This document shows, one piece after another, positions 35,119 to 42,685 of a DNA stretch of 64,000 nucleotides. Numbering within the stretch: the first letter of the stretch is position 1; every line of letters starts with the position of its first letter. The DNA lies in assembly GCF_029675105.1 (NCBI RefSeq), contig NZ_JAQQFV010000005.1:62001-126000 (forward strand), in the 5' to 3' direction. The position numbers and the translations under genes were made by a program. The notes under the pieces were generated by a model. It worked only from the letters and a program-made list of their open reading frames with translations. It had not been told where the DNA came from and did no database searches. The DNA comes from Nocardia anocheti. GTDB lineage: Bacteria; Actinomycetota; Actinomycetes; Mycobacteriales; Mycobacteriaceae.

Positions 35119-36048
35119 ATGCAGCCGCGTCGCTCGGTGCTCGCCGTGCCGGGGAGCAATCCCAAGATGATCGCCAAGGCCAAGGGTCTGCCGGTGGACG
35201 AGGTGTTCCTCGATCTCGAGGACGCCGTCGCGCCCGGCGCCAAGATCGCGGCGCGGGCCAATATCGTCGCCGCGCTCAACGAGCCGGGTTGGGGCAACCA
35301 GCTGCGGGTGGTGCGGGTCAACGACTGGTCGACCGAGTGGACCTACGCCGATGTCATCCAGGTGGTCGAGGGCGCGGGCGCGGTGCTCGACGCCATCCTG
35401 CTGCCCAAGGTCACCGACGCCGGTCAGGTGCACGCGCTGGACCTGCTGCTGACCCAACTGGAGAAGGCCAGCGGACTCGAGGTGGGCCGCATCGGCATCG
35501 AACCGCAGATCGAGAACGCGCTGGGCCTGCGCAATATCGACGCCATCGCCACCGCGAGTCCCCGGGTGCGGACACTCGTGTTCGGCCCGGCCGATTTCAT
35601 GGCCAGTATCAATATGCGCACCCTGGTGGTCGGCGAGCAGCCGGAGGGCTACGACGTCGGCGACGCCTACCACCACATCCTGATGACCATCCTGCTCACC
35701 GCCCGCGCCCACGGCCTGCAGGCCATCGACGGCCCCTACCTGCAGATCCGCGACCTCGACGGCTTCCGCCGGGCTGCGAGCCGCACGGCCGCACTCGGTT
35801 TCGACGGCAAGTGGGTGCTGCATCCGACCCAGGTCGACGCGGCCAACGAGATCTTCAGCCCCCGCCAGCGCGACTACGACCGCGCCGAGCAGATCCTCGA
35901 CGCCTACGCCTTCCACACCTCGGCCGAGGGCGGCGCGCGCGGTGCCGTCATGCTCGGAGATGAGATGATCGACGAGGCCAGCGCGAAGATGGCGAAGGTG
36001 ATCGCGGAGAAGGGCCGCGCCGCCGGAATGAAGCGGTCGGACGCCTGA
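35119..36048 (+). CDS. CoA-ester lyase (HpcH/HpaI, CitE-like family)
   Basis: 309-residue TIM-barrel aldolase of the malyl-/citramalyl-/citryl-CoA lyase family. Key motifs are RRSVLAVPGSNPKMIAKAKGLPVDEVFLDLEDAV, where the DLEDAV acidic pair binds Mg2+, then GIEPQIENALGL, and VFGPADFMASI. The metal and catalytic Arg/Glu/Asp set is intact. The exact CoA ester (malyl-, beta-methylmalyl- or citramalyl-CoA) is not resolved by sequence. AGGAGG at 35109-35114 precedes the ATG. It is divergent from the MgtE-like gene. Confidence 0.9.
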   Translation: MQPRRSVLAVPGSNPKMIAKAKGLPVDEVFLDLEDAVAPGAKIAARANIVAALNEPGWGNQLRVVRVNDWSTEWTYADVIQVVEGAGAVLDAILLPKVTDAGQVHALDLLLTQLEKASGLEVGRIGIEPQIENALGLRNIDAIATASPRVRTLVFGPADFMASINMRTLVVGEQPEGYDVGDAYHHILMTILLTARAHGLQAIDGPYLQIRDLDGFRRAASRTAALGFDGKWVLHPTQVDAANEIFSPRQRDYDRAEQILDAYAFHTSAEGGARGAVMLGDEMIDEASAKMAKVIAEKGRAAGMKRSDA

Positions 36049-36142
36049 TCCGGGAGCCCGTGATCACAGATCGGGCATTCCGGACATTTTGGAGACGCGT
36101 TTCACTCCACCACACCCACCCCGGACCTAGCAGAATGGGACT

Positions 36143-36634
36143 ATGACGAATCCCTTGGGCAACCCGAATCGCGGACGGCAGTTGCCGACGCCGCCGTCGG
36201 GCTGGCCGGTCGGCTCGTATCCGACCTACGCCGAAGCGCAGCGCGCGGTCGACTACCTGGCCGACGGGCAGTTCCCGGTGGGCGATGTGACCATCGTGGG
36301 CGTCGATCTCATGCAGGTGGAGCGGGTGCTCTACCGGCTCACCTGGGGCAAGGTCATCGGCGGCGGTGTGGTGTCGGGCGCCTGGCTGGGCCTGTTCCTC
36401 GGTCTGCTGCTGAGCCTGTTCACCACCACCGGTGGCGCGCTGGGTCCGCTGGTCGTCGGCCTGGTCGGCGGCATCATCTTCGGCGTCATCACCACCTCGA
36501 TCCCGTACGCGGCCACCAAGGGCCAGCGCGATTTCGCCTCGACCATGCAGCTGGTCGCCGGGCGCTACGACGTGCTGTGCGACCCGAAGTCCGCCGAGCG
36601 CGCCCGCGACATGCTGGCCCGATTGGCGCTGTGA
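36143..36634 (+). CDS. General-stress-protein-17M-like membrane protein (Rv1234 type)
   Basis: 163 residues. An N-terminal YflT/GSP17M-like domain (PVGSYPTYAEAQRAVDYLADGQFPVGDVTIVGVDL) is followed by two membrane helices (GGGVVSGAWLGLFLGLLLSLF and LGPLVVGLVGGIIFGVITT) and a short cytosolic tail. Related proteins are induced by envelope or sigma-B-type stress; the molecular role is unknown. It lies four bases before the SUFU-domain gene, so the two may be an operon. Confidence 0.88.
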   Translation: MTNPLGNPNRGRQLPTPPSGWPVGSYPTYAEAQRAVDYLADGQFPVGDVTIVGVDLMQVERVLYRLTWGKVIGGGVVSGAWLGLFLGLLLSLFTTTGGALGPLVVGLVGGIIFGVITTSIPYAATKGQRDFASTMQLVAGRYDVLCDPKSAERARDMLARLAL

Positions 36635-36638
36635 GCCG

Positions 36639-37220
36639 ATGGATGTGGTGAACACGGTCCGCACCGCGGTGCTGGACCACTACGAGGTCGCGCGCGACCA
36701 GGTCGACGCGGCCTCGGTGACCTTCCTCGGCCTCGAACCGATCGAGATCCTGCGCATCCCCGGCGACGGCGTGGTCCACTACGTCACCCTCGGCGGCTCC
36801 CGCCACCCCATGGGCGACCCCTCCGACCTGCTCGCCGACCCCCTGCGCGGCCCCCGCGCCGAACTGGTCCTCACCCTGCTCCTGAGCGCCGGACCGCAGG
36901 CAGGGGTCGCCCGGTCACTGGGCGTGCTGGTCGCCACCCCGTCAGTGGAAGGCGTTGTGCTCCAGGCCGACGCGCTGCTCGACCTCGGAGAACCGCTGTG
37001 GCGCAACGCGATCTTCACCGCAGTGCTGCTCGGCGAGAGCGAGGTGCCCGAGGTGACACTGCCCGAACCGGCCGACCCGGTGCGCTATCTCAGCGTCACC
37101 CCGATCACCGCGACCGAGGCCGCCTGGGTACGGGTGCGCGGCGCCCAGGCCCTGCGCGACGCCTGGGCCGAGGCGGGCATCGACGTGCGCGATCCGGCGC
37201 GCGGCGCGGTGAATCTCTAG
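36639..37220 (+). CDS. Suppressor-of-fused-domain protein
   Basis: 193 residues matching the bacterial SUFU domain: an N-terminal VVHYVTLGGSRHPM, then RAELVLTLLLSAG, and the hydrophobic C-terminal strand PVRYLSVTPITATEAAWVRVRGAQALRDAWAEAGIDV. SUFU-domain proteins are common as immunity or chaperone-like proteins in bacteria, but the function here is unassigned. Its last codons (RGAVNL and stop) form part of a 34-bp sequence repeated 1.2 kb downstream. The start is the ATG at 36639, four bases after the preceding stop. Confidence 0.82.
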   Translation: MDVVNTVRTAVLDHYEVARDQVDAASVTFLGLEPIEILRIPGDGVVHYVTLGGSRHPMGDPSDLLADPLRGPRAELVLTLLLSAGPQAGVARSLGVLVATPSVEGVVLQADALLDLGEPLWRNAIFTAVLLGESEVPEVTLPEPADPVRYLSVTPITATEAAWVRVRGAQALRDAWAEAGIDVRDPARGAVNL

Positions 37221-37233
37221 AGCCACTCGTTGC
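37200..37233. repeat. Left 34-bp direct repeat bounding the low-GC island
   Basis: Thirty of 34 bases match 38387-38420; all four differences are transitions, with G/C here and A/T in the right copy. It contains the SUFU gene end (RGAVNL-stop) on one strand and, on the other, reads NEWL-stop, matching the CorA C-terminus. This suggests the ancestral gene junction was duplicated. Confidence 0.85.
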
Positions 37234-37238
37234 CGAGC

Positions 37239-37261
37239 AGTCGACGGTCATGCCGTCGACT
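37239..37261 (+). terminator. Hairpin downstream of SUFU gene
   Basis: AGTCGACGG and CCGTCGACT are perfect 9-bp arms around TCATG. It may terminate the 36143-37220 operon, though no U tract follows. It lies just inside the left end of the island. Confidence 0.55.
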
Positions 37262-37303
37262 ACGGCAATCACCGCTGCCGCGACGGCGGTTGCGGGGAGC
37301 CAT

Positions 37304-37537
37304 CACTTACCCGTTGTTGAGCTCGTCGGCCTTGTTGTTCGTCGCCGCGGTCTGCGTGCTGGAAGATTTAATCATAACGCACAGAAATTTGTCGACGATG
37401 TGCTTCAGAACGGCGAGTACTCCGTAGAGCGGGGCAGAGCTGCCGGTGTGTATCAAGACCTACATTCGTTTAGGCTGCCCGACACCGGTAAGGGGGTACG
37501 GTTTACGATGGATGGGGCGTTTGTGGGCTTTGTATAA
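37304..37537 (+). pseudogene. Possible remnant of a polymorphic-toxin C-terminal domain
   Basis: In this frame the sequence encodes HHLPVVELVGLVVRRRGLRAG, then FNHNAQKFVDDVLQNGEYSVERGRAAGVYQDLHSFRLPDTGKGVRFTMDGAFVGFV and a stop. The latter half has the look of the last strand region of a toxin domain (RFTMDGAFVGFV), but there is no start codon with a ribosome site, no secretion or repeat module and no full domain. GC content falls sharply from about 37363. I call it a remnant; a fortuitous open frame is the alternative. Confidence 0.35.
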
Positions 37538-37620
37538 AGGTTGGTAATATCTGCACCGTCTAGTGCTGTCGTCGCAATTAGTCGGCGAAGCTTGGTGTGC
37601 AACATAATCTAAGGTTGGTT

Positions 37621-37932
37621 ATGGAGAGAAAAATACCCTTTAATGGGCGGGTCATCGAAGTTGAGTCCGTTGCAAATGTGGTAGATGATCTGGATTCGCT
37701 TGAGTTCAGAGACGCGGAATCGAGTTCTCCCCTGATCTCGGTATTTGAATACGATGAAAATCCTGGCCGACTATGGGTAAGTGTAGACGGTGAAGTGGAA
37801 GTGGAAATGCTGAAGGTGTCGCTTGACTATGCGACTCGGTACTTTCAGAGACCGTCTCCAACAGGTCAGTGCTCGAATATCGGGCCAGTTCAAACATACG
37901 GTCCTGGCGACAGTGCCGAATCACGTCATTGA
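37621..37932 (+). CDS. Small low-GC immunity-like protein
   Basis: 103 residues in low-GC DNA unlike its surroundings. The first about 80 residues are acidic and strand-rich (VIEVESVANVVDDLDSLEFRDAE, VFEYDENPGRLWVSVDGEVEVEMLKVSLDYATRYF), like small immunity proteins. The last about 25 (RPSPTGQCSNIGPVQTYGPGDSAESRH) look non-native, so the 3' end may be degenerate. The ATG at 37621 has only a weak upstream GGTTGG. It follows the toxin-like remnant by 83 bases, the usual toxin-immunity order. No family is recognised. Confidence 0.45.
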   Translation: MERKIPFNGRVIEVESVANVVDDLDSLEFRDAESSSPLISVFEYDENPGRLWVSVDGEVEVEMLKVSLDYATRYFQRPSPTGQCSNIGPVQTYGPGDSAESRH

Positions 37933-38065
37933 TGCACCGGCGGCGCTAGATATTCGATCTGGTTCGATGACCGCCGCCGGACCGACCAGGTTGGCTGTGT
38001 TGCTATCGAGCGGCTGGCAATCGGCGTGGTTCACATGGTCACCTACAGAGAGGTGCTGCTCTGAC

Positions 38066-38385
38066 ATGTATTTCGCCGATCTCAGTCCGTACACCTATTG
38101 CAAAAAGAAGCAAAAAATCGCATCAACATGACTCGGGGATACCATGGATGTGAATTCTGCGTGTCCGAAATCCTGGCTGGAACCCAAGAGGAAATGACTG
38201 GACTTCAAATATATAATGAGCTGGTCGGGTTGGAGGCCCTGGGAAACGGAGAGATCCTGGTGCGGGGAGCGGTGGGTGAATGCTATATTGCACCGGTAAT
38301 GATCATTCATTACGTTTTGCTTCACAACTATTTGCCTCCCCGGGAATTCATAGATGCGGTGTTGAACGGCGCCGCGCTCGAGTGA
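38066..38385 (+). pseudogene. Broken immunity-family gene with internal deletion
   Basis: MYFADLSPYTY begins at 38066 in one frame and ends in a TGA at 38129-38131. The rest of the domain is in the next frame from 38128 (ATGA overlap): TRGYHGCEFC, ALGNGEILVRGAVGECYIAPVMIIHYVLLHNYLPPREFIDAV. These are the two ends of one family frequent in actinobacterial polymorphic-toxin loci (I believe DUF7919), whose full-length members have 40-50 residues between them. The middle is missing and replaced by about 30 bases of A-rich sequence, so the protein is probably non-functional. Codon usage and GC are foreign. Confidence 0.6.
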
Positions 38386-38386
38386 C

Positions 38387-38420
38387 CGCGGCGCAGTGAA
38401 TCTTTAAAGCCACTTGTTGC
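38387..38420. repeat. Right 34-bp direct repeat bounding the low-GC island
   Basis: Copy of 37200-37233 with 30/34 identity. In the forward direction it still reads RGAVNL-stop with only synonymous changes; in reverse it encodes the true CorA end NKWL-stop. The island therefore sits exactly between the two genes without damaging either. Confidence 0.85.
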
Positions 38421-39483
38421 GCCGGAAGCTGCGGAACAGCATGGCGCACAACACTGCCATGATGATCAGCACGATCGGGTAGGCGGCGGGTTGGTGGAGT
38501 TCCCACATGTAGTCGAAGTTCATGCCGTAGACCCCGGCGATCATCGTGGGTACCGCGGCCATGGCGGCGTAGGCGGAGATCTTTCGCATGTCGGTGTTCT
38601 GCTGAACGCTGATCTTGGCCAGCGCCGCGTTGACCAATCCGCTGAGCGCCTCGTCGAAGAAAGTGATGTGCTCGGAGACGCTGGTGTGGTGATCGGCCAC
38701 ATCGCGCAAATAGGCGCGGATCTCCTGGGGCACCGGCAGTTCCCGATTGTGCACCAGCAGTTGCAGCGGCAGGCCCAGCGGCGCGACCGAGCGGCGTAGC
38801 TCCACCACTTCCCGTTTGAGCTGGTAGATCGACTCGACGCCGATCTTGGAGTTCGGCGTGAACACCGCCTCCTCCATCTCGTCGATGTCCTGCTCGACGG
38901 ATTCGGAGACCTCCACATAGGAGTCGACCACGTGGTCGGCGACCGTGTGCAGCACCGAGTACGGGCCGAGGCGCAGCTGGTCGGGGTGGTCCTCGAGTTC
39001 GCGGCGCACCCCGGTGAGCCCGGTGTGCTCGCCGTGGCGGACCGTGATGGCGAAGTGCTCGCCGGTGAAGACCATGATGTCGCCGGTCTCGACGATCTCG
39101 CTGATCGCGTGGATGTCGTGCTCGACGTAGCTGACGGTGCGCATCACCAGGAACAGGGTGTCGTCGTAGCGTTCCAGTTTGGGCCGCTGACGGCCCTGCA
39201 CCGCGTCCTCCACGGCCAGCGGATGCAGGCCGAAGATCTCGGCGATCTCGCTCATCTGCGTCTCGTCGGGATCGTGCAGGCCCAGCCAGACGAACCCGTC
39301 CTCGCTCGCGCTCGCCTCGGTCAGCGCCTGTTCGGGGGTGAAGTGTCCGGCCCGCCGCTTGCCGTCGACGTAGACGCCGCAGTCGACGATGGCCCGCGCG
39401 GTGGGGACGGGAACCCGGGCACGCGGACTCGTGCGCGCGCGGCCGGACCCGCGCCAGGACGGCATCGGGGGCAGTGTCGGCAC
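38404..39483 (-). CDS. corA: CorA-family Mg2+/divalent cation channel
   Basis: 359 residues. A large cytosolic N-terminal domain (VYVDGKRRAGHFTPEQALTEAS...HDPDETQMSEIAEIFGLHPLAVEDAVQ) precedes two C-terminal helices. The first ends with the signature AGVYGMNF (GMN motif) and the second is YPIVLIIMAVLCAMLF. It ends RSFRRNKWL. It forms a pentameric Mg2+/Co2+ channel. The start is an ATG with an Arg/Pro-rich leader. Its 3' end lies inside the right direct repeat of the low-GC island. Confidence 0.94.
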   Translation of the reverse strand: MPTLPPMPSWRGSGRARTSPRARVPVPTARAIVDCGVYVDGKRRAGHFTPEQALTEASASEDGFVWLGLHDPDETQMSEIAEIFGLHPLAVEDAVQGRQRPKLERYDDTLFLVMRTVSYVEHDIHAISEIVETGDIMVFTGEHFAITVRHGEHTGLTGVRRELEDHPDQLRLGPYSVLHTVADHVVDSYVEVSESVEQDIDEMEEAVFTPNSKIGVESIYQLKREVVELRRSVAPLGLPLQLLVHNRELPVPQEIRAYLRDVADHHTSVSEHITFFDEALSGLVNAALAKISVQQNTDMRKISAYAAMAAVPTMIAGVYGMNFDYMWELHQPAAYPIVLIIMAVLCAMLFRSFRRNKWL

Positions 39484-39560
39484 GAGACGATGTTACGGCC
39501 ACCGACCGGTTTCCCGGACGGACCGCCCGCGCGCGGGCACCGCACGGTAAGACTTGAGGG

Positions 39561-40415
39561 GTGCGCATCGATCTGCATACCCATTCCACGGCCTCCGACG
39601 GCACCGACACCCCCGCCGAACTGGTGCGCCGTGCCGCGGCGGCGGGCCTGGACGTCGTCGCCATCACCGATCACGACACCACCGGCGGCTGGGCCGAGGC
39701 CGAGGCGGCGCGCCCACCGGGGCTGACGCTGGTGCGCGGGATGGAGATGTCGTGTCAGGGGATGGGCGAGGACGGCCACCCCGTCCCCGTGCACCTGCTG
39801 GCCTACCTGTTCGACCCCACCGACGCCGGTTTCGCCGAGGAACGCGAGCGGCTGCGCGCCGAGCGGGTGGCGCGGGTGCGGGCGATGGCCGACAAGATGG
39901 TGGCCGACGGGCTGCCGATCGACCCCGACGCGGTACTCGCCGGAGCCGGACCCGCCGCGGGCAGGCCACATCTGGCGCGGGCGCTCGTCGCGGCGGGGGT
40001 GGTCGAGAGTGTCGACGCGGCGTTCGTCGACCTGCTGGCCCCGCACGGGCCCTACTACGCCGAGAAGGCCGACACCCCGCTGACCACGGCGGTGCGGCTG
40101 ATCGCCGCCGCGGGCGGGGTCAGCGTGCTGGCCCATGTGCGCGCCCGCAAGCGCGGTCGCCTGCTCGCCCTCGACGACATCAGGGAACTGGCCACCCTCG
40201 GCCTGGGCGGTCTGGAGATCGACCACCCCGACCACAGTGCCGCCGATCGCGCGATGCTCACCGGCCTCTCGGCCGAACTCGGCCTGCTGCGCACCGGCTC
40301 CTCGGACTATCACGGCAGCAACAAGACCATCGCCCTGGGCGCCTGCCACACCGATCCCGAGCAGTTCGAGGCGCTGATCGGCAAGGCCAGCGGCGTTCCG
40401 GTGATCACCGCGTGA
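39561..40415 (+). CDS. PHP-domain phosphoesterase
   Basis: 284-residue PHP domain protein, probably a 3',5'-nucleoside bisphosphate phosphatase (YciV/RnaAM-like). Metal-binding motifs are DLHTHSTASDG at the N-terminus, VAITDHDT, and the C-terminal GSSDYHGSN. HVRARKRGRLLALDDIREL lies in between. It hydrolyses phosphomonoesters such as pAp or 5' RNA ends in family members; the substrate here is inferred. The start is the GTG at 39561. Its stop overlaps the start of a small membrane protein (GTGA). Confidence 0.88.
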   Translation: MRIDLHTHSTASDGTDTPAELVRRAAAAGLDVVAITDHDTTGGWAEAEAARPPGLTLVRGMEMSCQGMGEDGHPVPVHLLAYLFDPTDAGFAEERERLRAERVARVRAMADKMVADGLPIDPDAVLAGAGPAAGRPHLARALVAAGVVESVDAAFVDLLAPHGPYYAEKADTPLTTAVRLIAAAGGVSVLAHVRARKRGRLLALDDIRELATLGLGGLEIDHPDHSAADRAMLTGLSAELGLLRTGSSDYHGSNKTIALGACHTDPEQFEALIGKASGVPVITA

Positions 40416-40678
40416 CGCTGATACGCGGAATCAGCGGCATCGTCGCCGGGGGCGTGGTGGTGCTGCTGTGTGTGGTGGCCGGGGCCGCGGTGATGGGCGC
40501 GCGTCGCGATTTTCCCGGGCCGGGCGTCGAGTCGCTGGGCTGGCATGTGGTGGCGGCCGTGGTGGTCGTCGGCGCGCAGCTCGTCGCGGATCGGGGACGG
40601 GGTCTGGCGGCCCTGTCGGGCTCGGCGATCGTTCTGGTCACGGCCGGTGTACTGCTTTGGACACAATGGTGGGGTTGA
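40412..40678 (+). CDS. Small two- to three-helix membrane protein
   Basis: 88 residues of mostly hydrophobic sequence: GISGIVAGGVVVLLCVVAGAAVMG, WHVVAAVVVVGAQLVAD, LAALSGSAIVLVTAGVLLWTQWW. The GTG at 40412 overlaps the PHP gene stop (GTGA), so it is coupled to it. The function is unknown; the pairing with a PHP phosphoesterase is the only clue. Short length and hydrophobicity make the call moderate, but the overlap and the clean end support a real gene. Confidence 0.7.
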   Translation: MTLIRGISGIVAGGVVVLLCVVAGAAVMGARRDFPGPGVESLGWHVVAAVVVVGAQLVADRGRGLAALSGSAIVLVTAGVLLWTQWWG

Positions 40679-40702
40679 CCGCCGCGTAGTGGTTGCGGGC
40701 AG

Positions 40703-42274
40703 GTGAATGAGCGGCGAACATTTCTCTTTGTGACCAGCATCGAGACCGATGTTCTGATCCTCGGCGGCGGACCCGCCGGGCTCTGGGCCGCGCTCGCCGC
40801 CGCGGCCACAGGCGCGCGTGTGGTGCTGGTGGACAAGAGTCGCTGCGGTTCCAGCGGCACCACCGTGCACGGCACCACCGTGCTGTGGGACATCGCCCCA
40901 GGTCCAGGCCGCGCCGAGGCCGTGGCCGCGAGCATCGCGCACGGTGGCGGACTGGGTGATCCGGTCTGGCTCGAGCGCGTGCTCGACGAGACACATCGGC
41001 GCCTGCGCGGCTGGACGGGCCCGCTGCGGCGCCGATCCGGACCCGGTCCGGCGCGCGTGTACGTCGACGGCGCGAGTTATCTGCGCAGGCTGCGTCGCGG
41101 GGTGCTGGCGGCGGGCGTGCGGGTGCTCGACCATCATCCGGCGCTGCGGTTGCTCGTCGACCCGGCGGGCACCGTCGTCGGGGCGGCGGGTCTGCAGCGG
41201 CACCACCGGTTCCGCCCGTGGACCATCCGGGCGGGCGCGGTGGTCGTGGCCACCGGCGGCTGCGCCTTCCTGTCCGGCGGGGCAGGGACCGAAGTGAACA
41301 CGGGAGAGGGCCTGTTGATGGCCGCCGAGGCGGGCGCCGAGCTGGCGGGCATGGAGTTCTCCAGCGCCTACGGCCTGGCCCCGGTCCCCGCCCGCCTGTA
41401 CTCCGCCCTCTCACCGGGCCCGTCGATGCCCTTCGCGGTGCTCTACGACGAGGCGGGCACCGCGCTGCCCGCCGGGGACGGCGCCGCCCTGGCCGCCATC
41501 GCCGAGGGCCGCCAGGTCTTCGCGGCCCTGCACGAGACACCGGAACCGCTGCGGCTGTGGCTGAGCCGTCACGGCGCGGTCGACGCGACGGGCCGGGTGC
41601 CGGTGCGCGCGGTGCTCGAGGGCACCATCGGCGGCGCGGGCGGCCTGGCGCTGACCGGACCCGACTGCGCCACCACCGTGCGCGGCCTCTACACCGCGGG
41701 CGACCTGGCCGGACGCGAACTCGTCGCCGGAGCGGCGGGCACCGGCGGCGGACTCAGCGGCGCGTGGGCCGTGGCCTCGGGCACCTGGGCCGGGACGGGC
41801 GCGGCGGCCTTCGCCCGGTCCGCCGAGTGGGCCGGTAGCGCCCGCCCGGTCCCTGGCGCCGGACTCGGTCCGCGCGCCCACATCGACCCGCGCTCGGTCG
41901 TCGGCCTGGTCCAGGAGCACACCCTGCCGTTGCGCCGCAGCTACCGACGCAGCGCGGGCAGCCTGTGCGACAGCATCGCCGAACTGGACGCCATGTGGCC
42001 CGGCGCGCAGTTCGAACTCGGCGGCACCGGCGCGGGACAGCTGCGCGCCCGCCAGGCCGCCGCGCTGCTCGCCGTCGCCCGCTGGGCCGGATACAGCGCG
42101 CTGGTGCGCACCGAGTCGCGCGGCATCCACCGCCGCAGCGACCATCCGCACACGGCCGCGGACTGGCGTGCGCGGCTGCGCTGTGGTGGGCTGGACGAGG
42201 TCTGGGTGCGCCGGGAACCAGGGCCGCAACCGCTCGGCGATCAGCTCACCACTCCGCGTCCGGCCGCGGTGTGA
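40703..42274 (+). CDS. FAD-binding oxidoreductase (fumarate reductase/L-aspartate oxidase-like)
   Basis: 523 residues. The N-terminal FAD motif is DVLILGGGPAGLWAALAAAATGARVVLVDKSRCGSSGTTVHGTT. A middle segment has GAVVVATGGCAFLSGGAGTEVNTGEGLLMAAEAGAELAGMEF. A late TGPDCATTVRGLYTAGDLAGRELVAGAAGTGGGLSGAWAVASG binds FAD. This is the succinate dehydrogenase/fumarate reductase flavoprotein fold, but the neighbours give no partner subunits. Substrate is unassigned. The start may be the GTG at 40703 or at 40730; neither has a strong ribosome site. The following 411 bases hold no supportable gene. Confidence 0.82.
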   Translation: MNERRTFLFVTSIETDVLILGGGPAGLWAALAAAATGARVVLVDKSRCGSSGTTVHGTTVLWDIAPGPGRAEAVAASIAHGGGLGDPVWLERVLDETHRRLRGWTGPLRRRSGPGPARVYVDGASYLRRLRRGVLAAGVRVLDHHPALRLLVDPAGTVVGAAGLQRHHRFRPWTIRAGAVVVATGGCAFLSGGAGTEVNTGEGLLMAAEAGAELAGMEFSSAYGLAPVPARLYSALSPGPSMPFAVLYDEAGTALPAGDGAALAAIAEGRQVFAALHETPEPLRLWLSRHGAVDATGRVPVRAVLEGTIGGAGGLALTGPDCATTVRGLYTAGDLAGRELVAGAAGTGGGLSGAWAVASGTWAGTGAAAFARSAEWAGSARPVPGAGLGPRAHIDPRSVVGLVQEHTLPLRRSYRRSAGSLCDSIAELDAMWPGAQFELGGTGAGQLRARQAAALLAVARWAGYSALVRTESRGIHRRSDHPHTAADWRARLRCGGLDEVWVRREPGPQPLGDQLTTPRPAAV

Positions 42275-42685
42275 TTGTTCACCGGCTGTTCCCCGTCAGC
42301 TGCGAGTTTTCTCTTACCCGGCGGCAATTCGGCCTCGTTACGCTCGACAGATGACACGCTGTCGGCTGACACCCCGGACCGGTTTGGCAACTGGTCGGCC
42401 CGGCTGGCAGAATGTTGCGGATTCCCTTCCCTCGCCACCGCCGGGTTCGGGAAACCTGGTGACCTCCCGCCACGCGACGCACCGTCGCGGCCGAGGGACC
42501 ACCCTTTGTTCGCCCGGACCACCCGTCCGGCTCCGCTCCCTGGATCAGTGCCGCGCCCCGCGACCGGTTGTGACCGGTGTACGCGTCGGGCTGCGCGTCC
42601 GGTGAGCGCTCATGAAGAACCGTAACCCGATATACCCGGCGGTAACCGTCCCCCGGTTGAGTCCGACTCGAGCAGGAGTGAAATC
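42275..42685. other. Gene-free gap upstream of malic enzyme
   Basis: 411 bp between the flavoprotein and malic enzyme genes. Open frames on both strands are Arg/Pro-rich and overlap one another; none has a ribosome site with recognisable protein sequence. AGGAG near 42672 belongs to the malic enzyme. A GATATAC sequence near 42630 may be part of a -10 region. I see no RNA or repeat here. Confidence 0.6.

Noticed and set aside
37239..37261. Integron attC-like site
   Set aside because: The hairpin is a simple perfect 9-bp stem without the R-box pattern of attC, and no integron integrase or cassette array is visible.
37200..38420. Prophage or insertion sequence in the low-GC island
   Set aside because: No integrase, transposase, phage gene or terminal inverted repeat is present; only direct repeats and small fragments.
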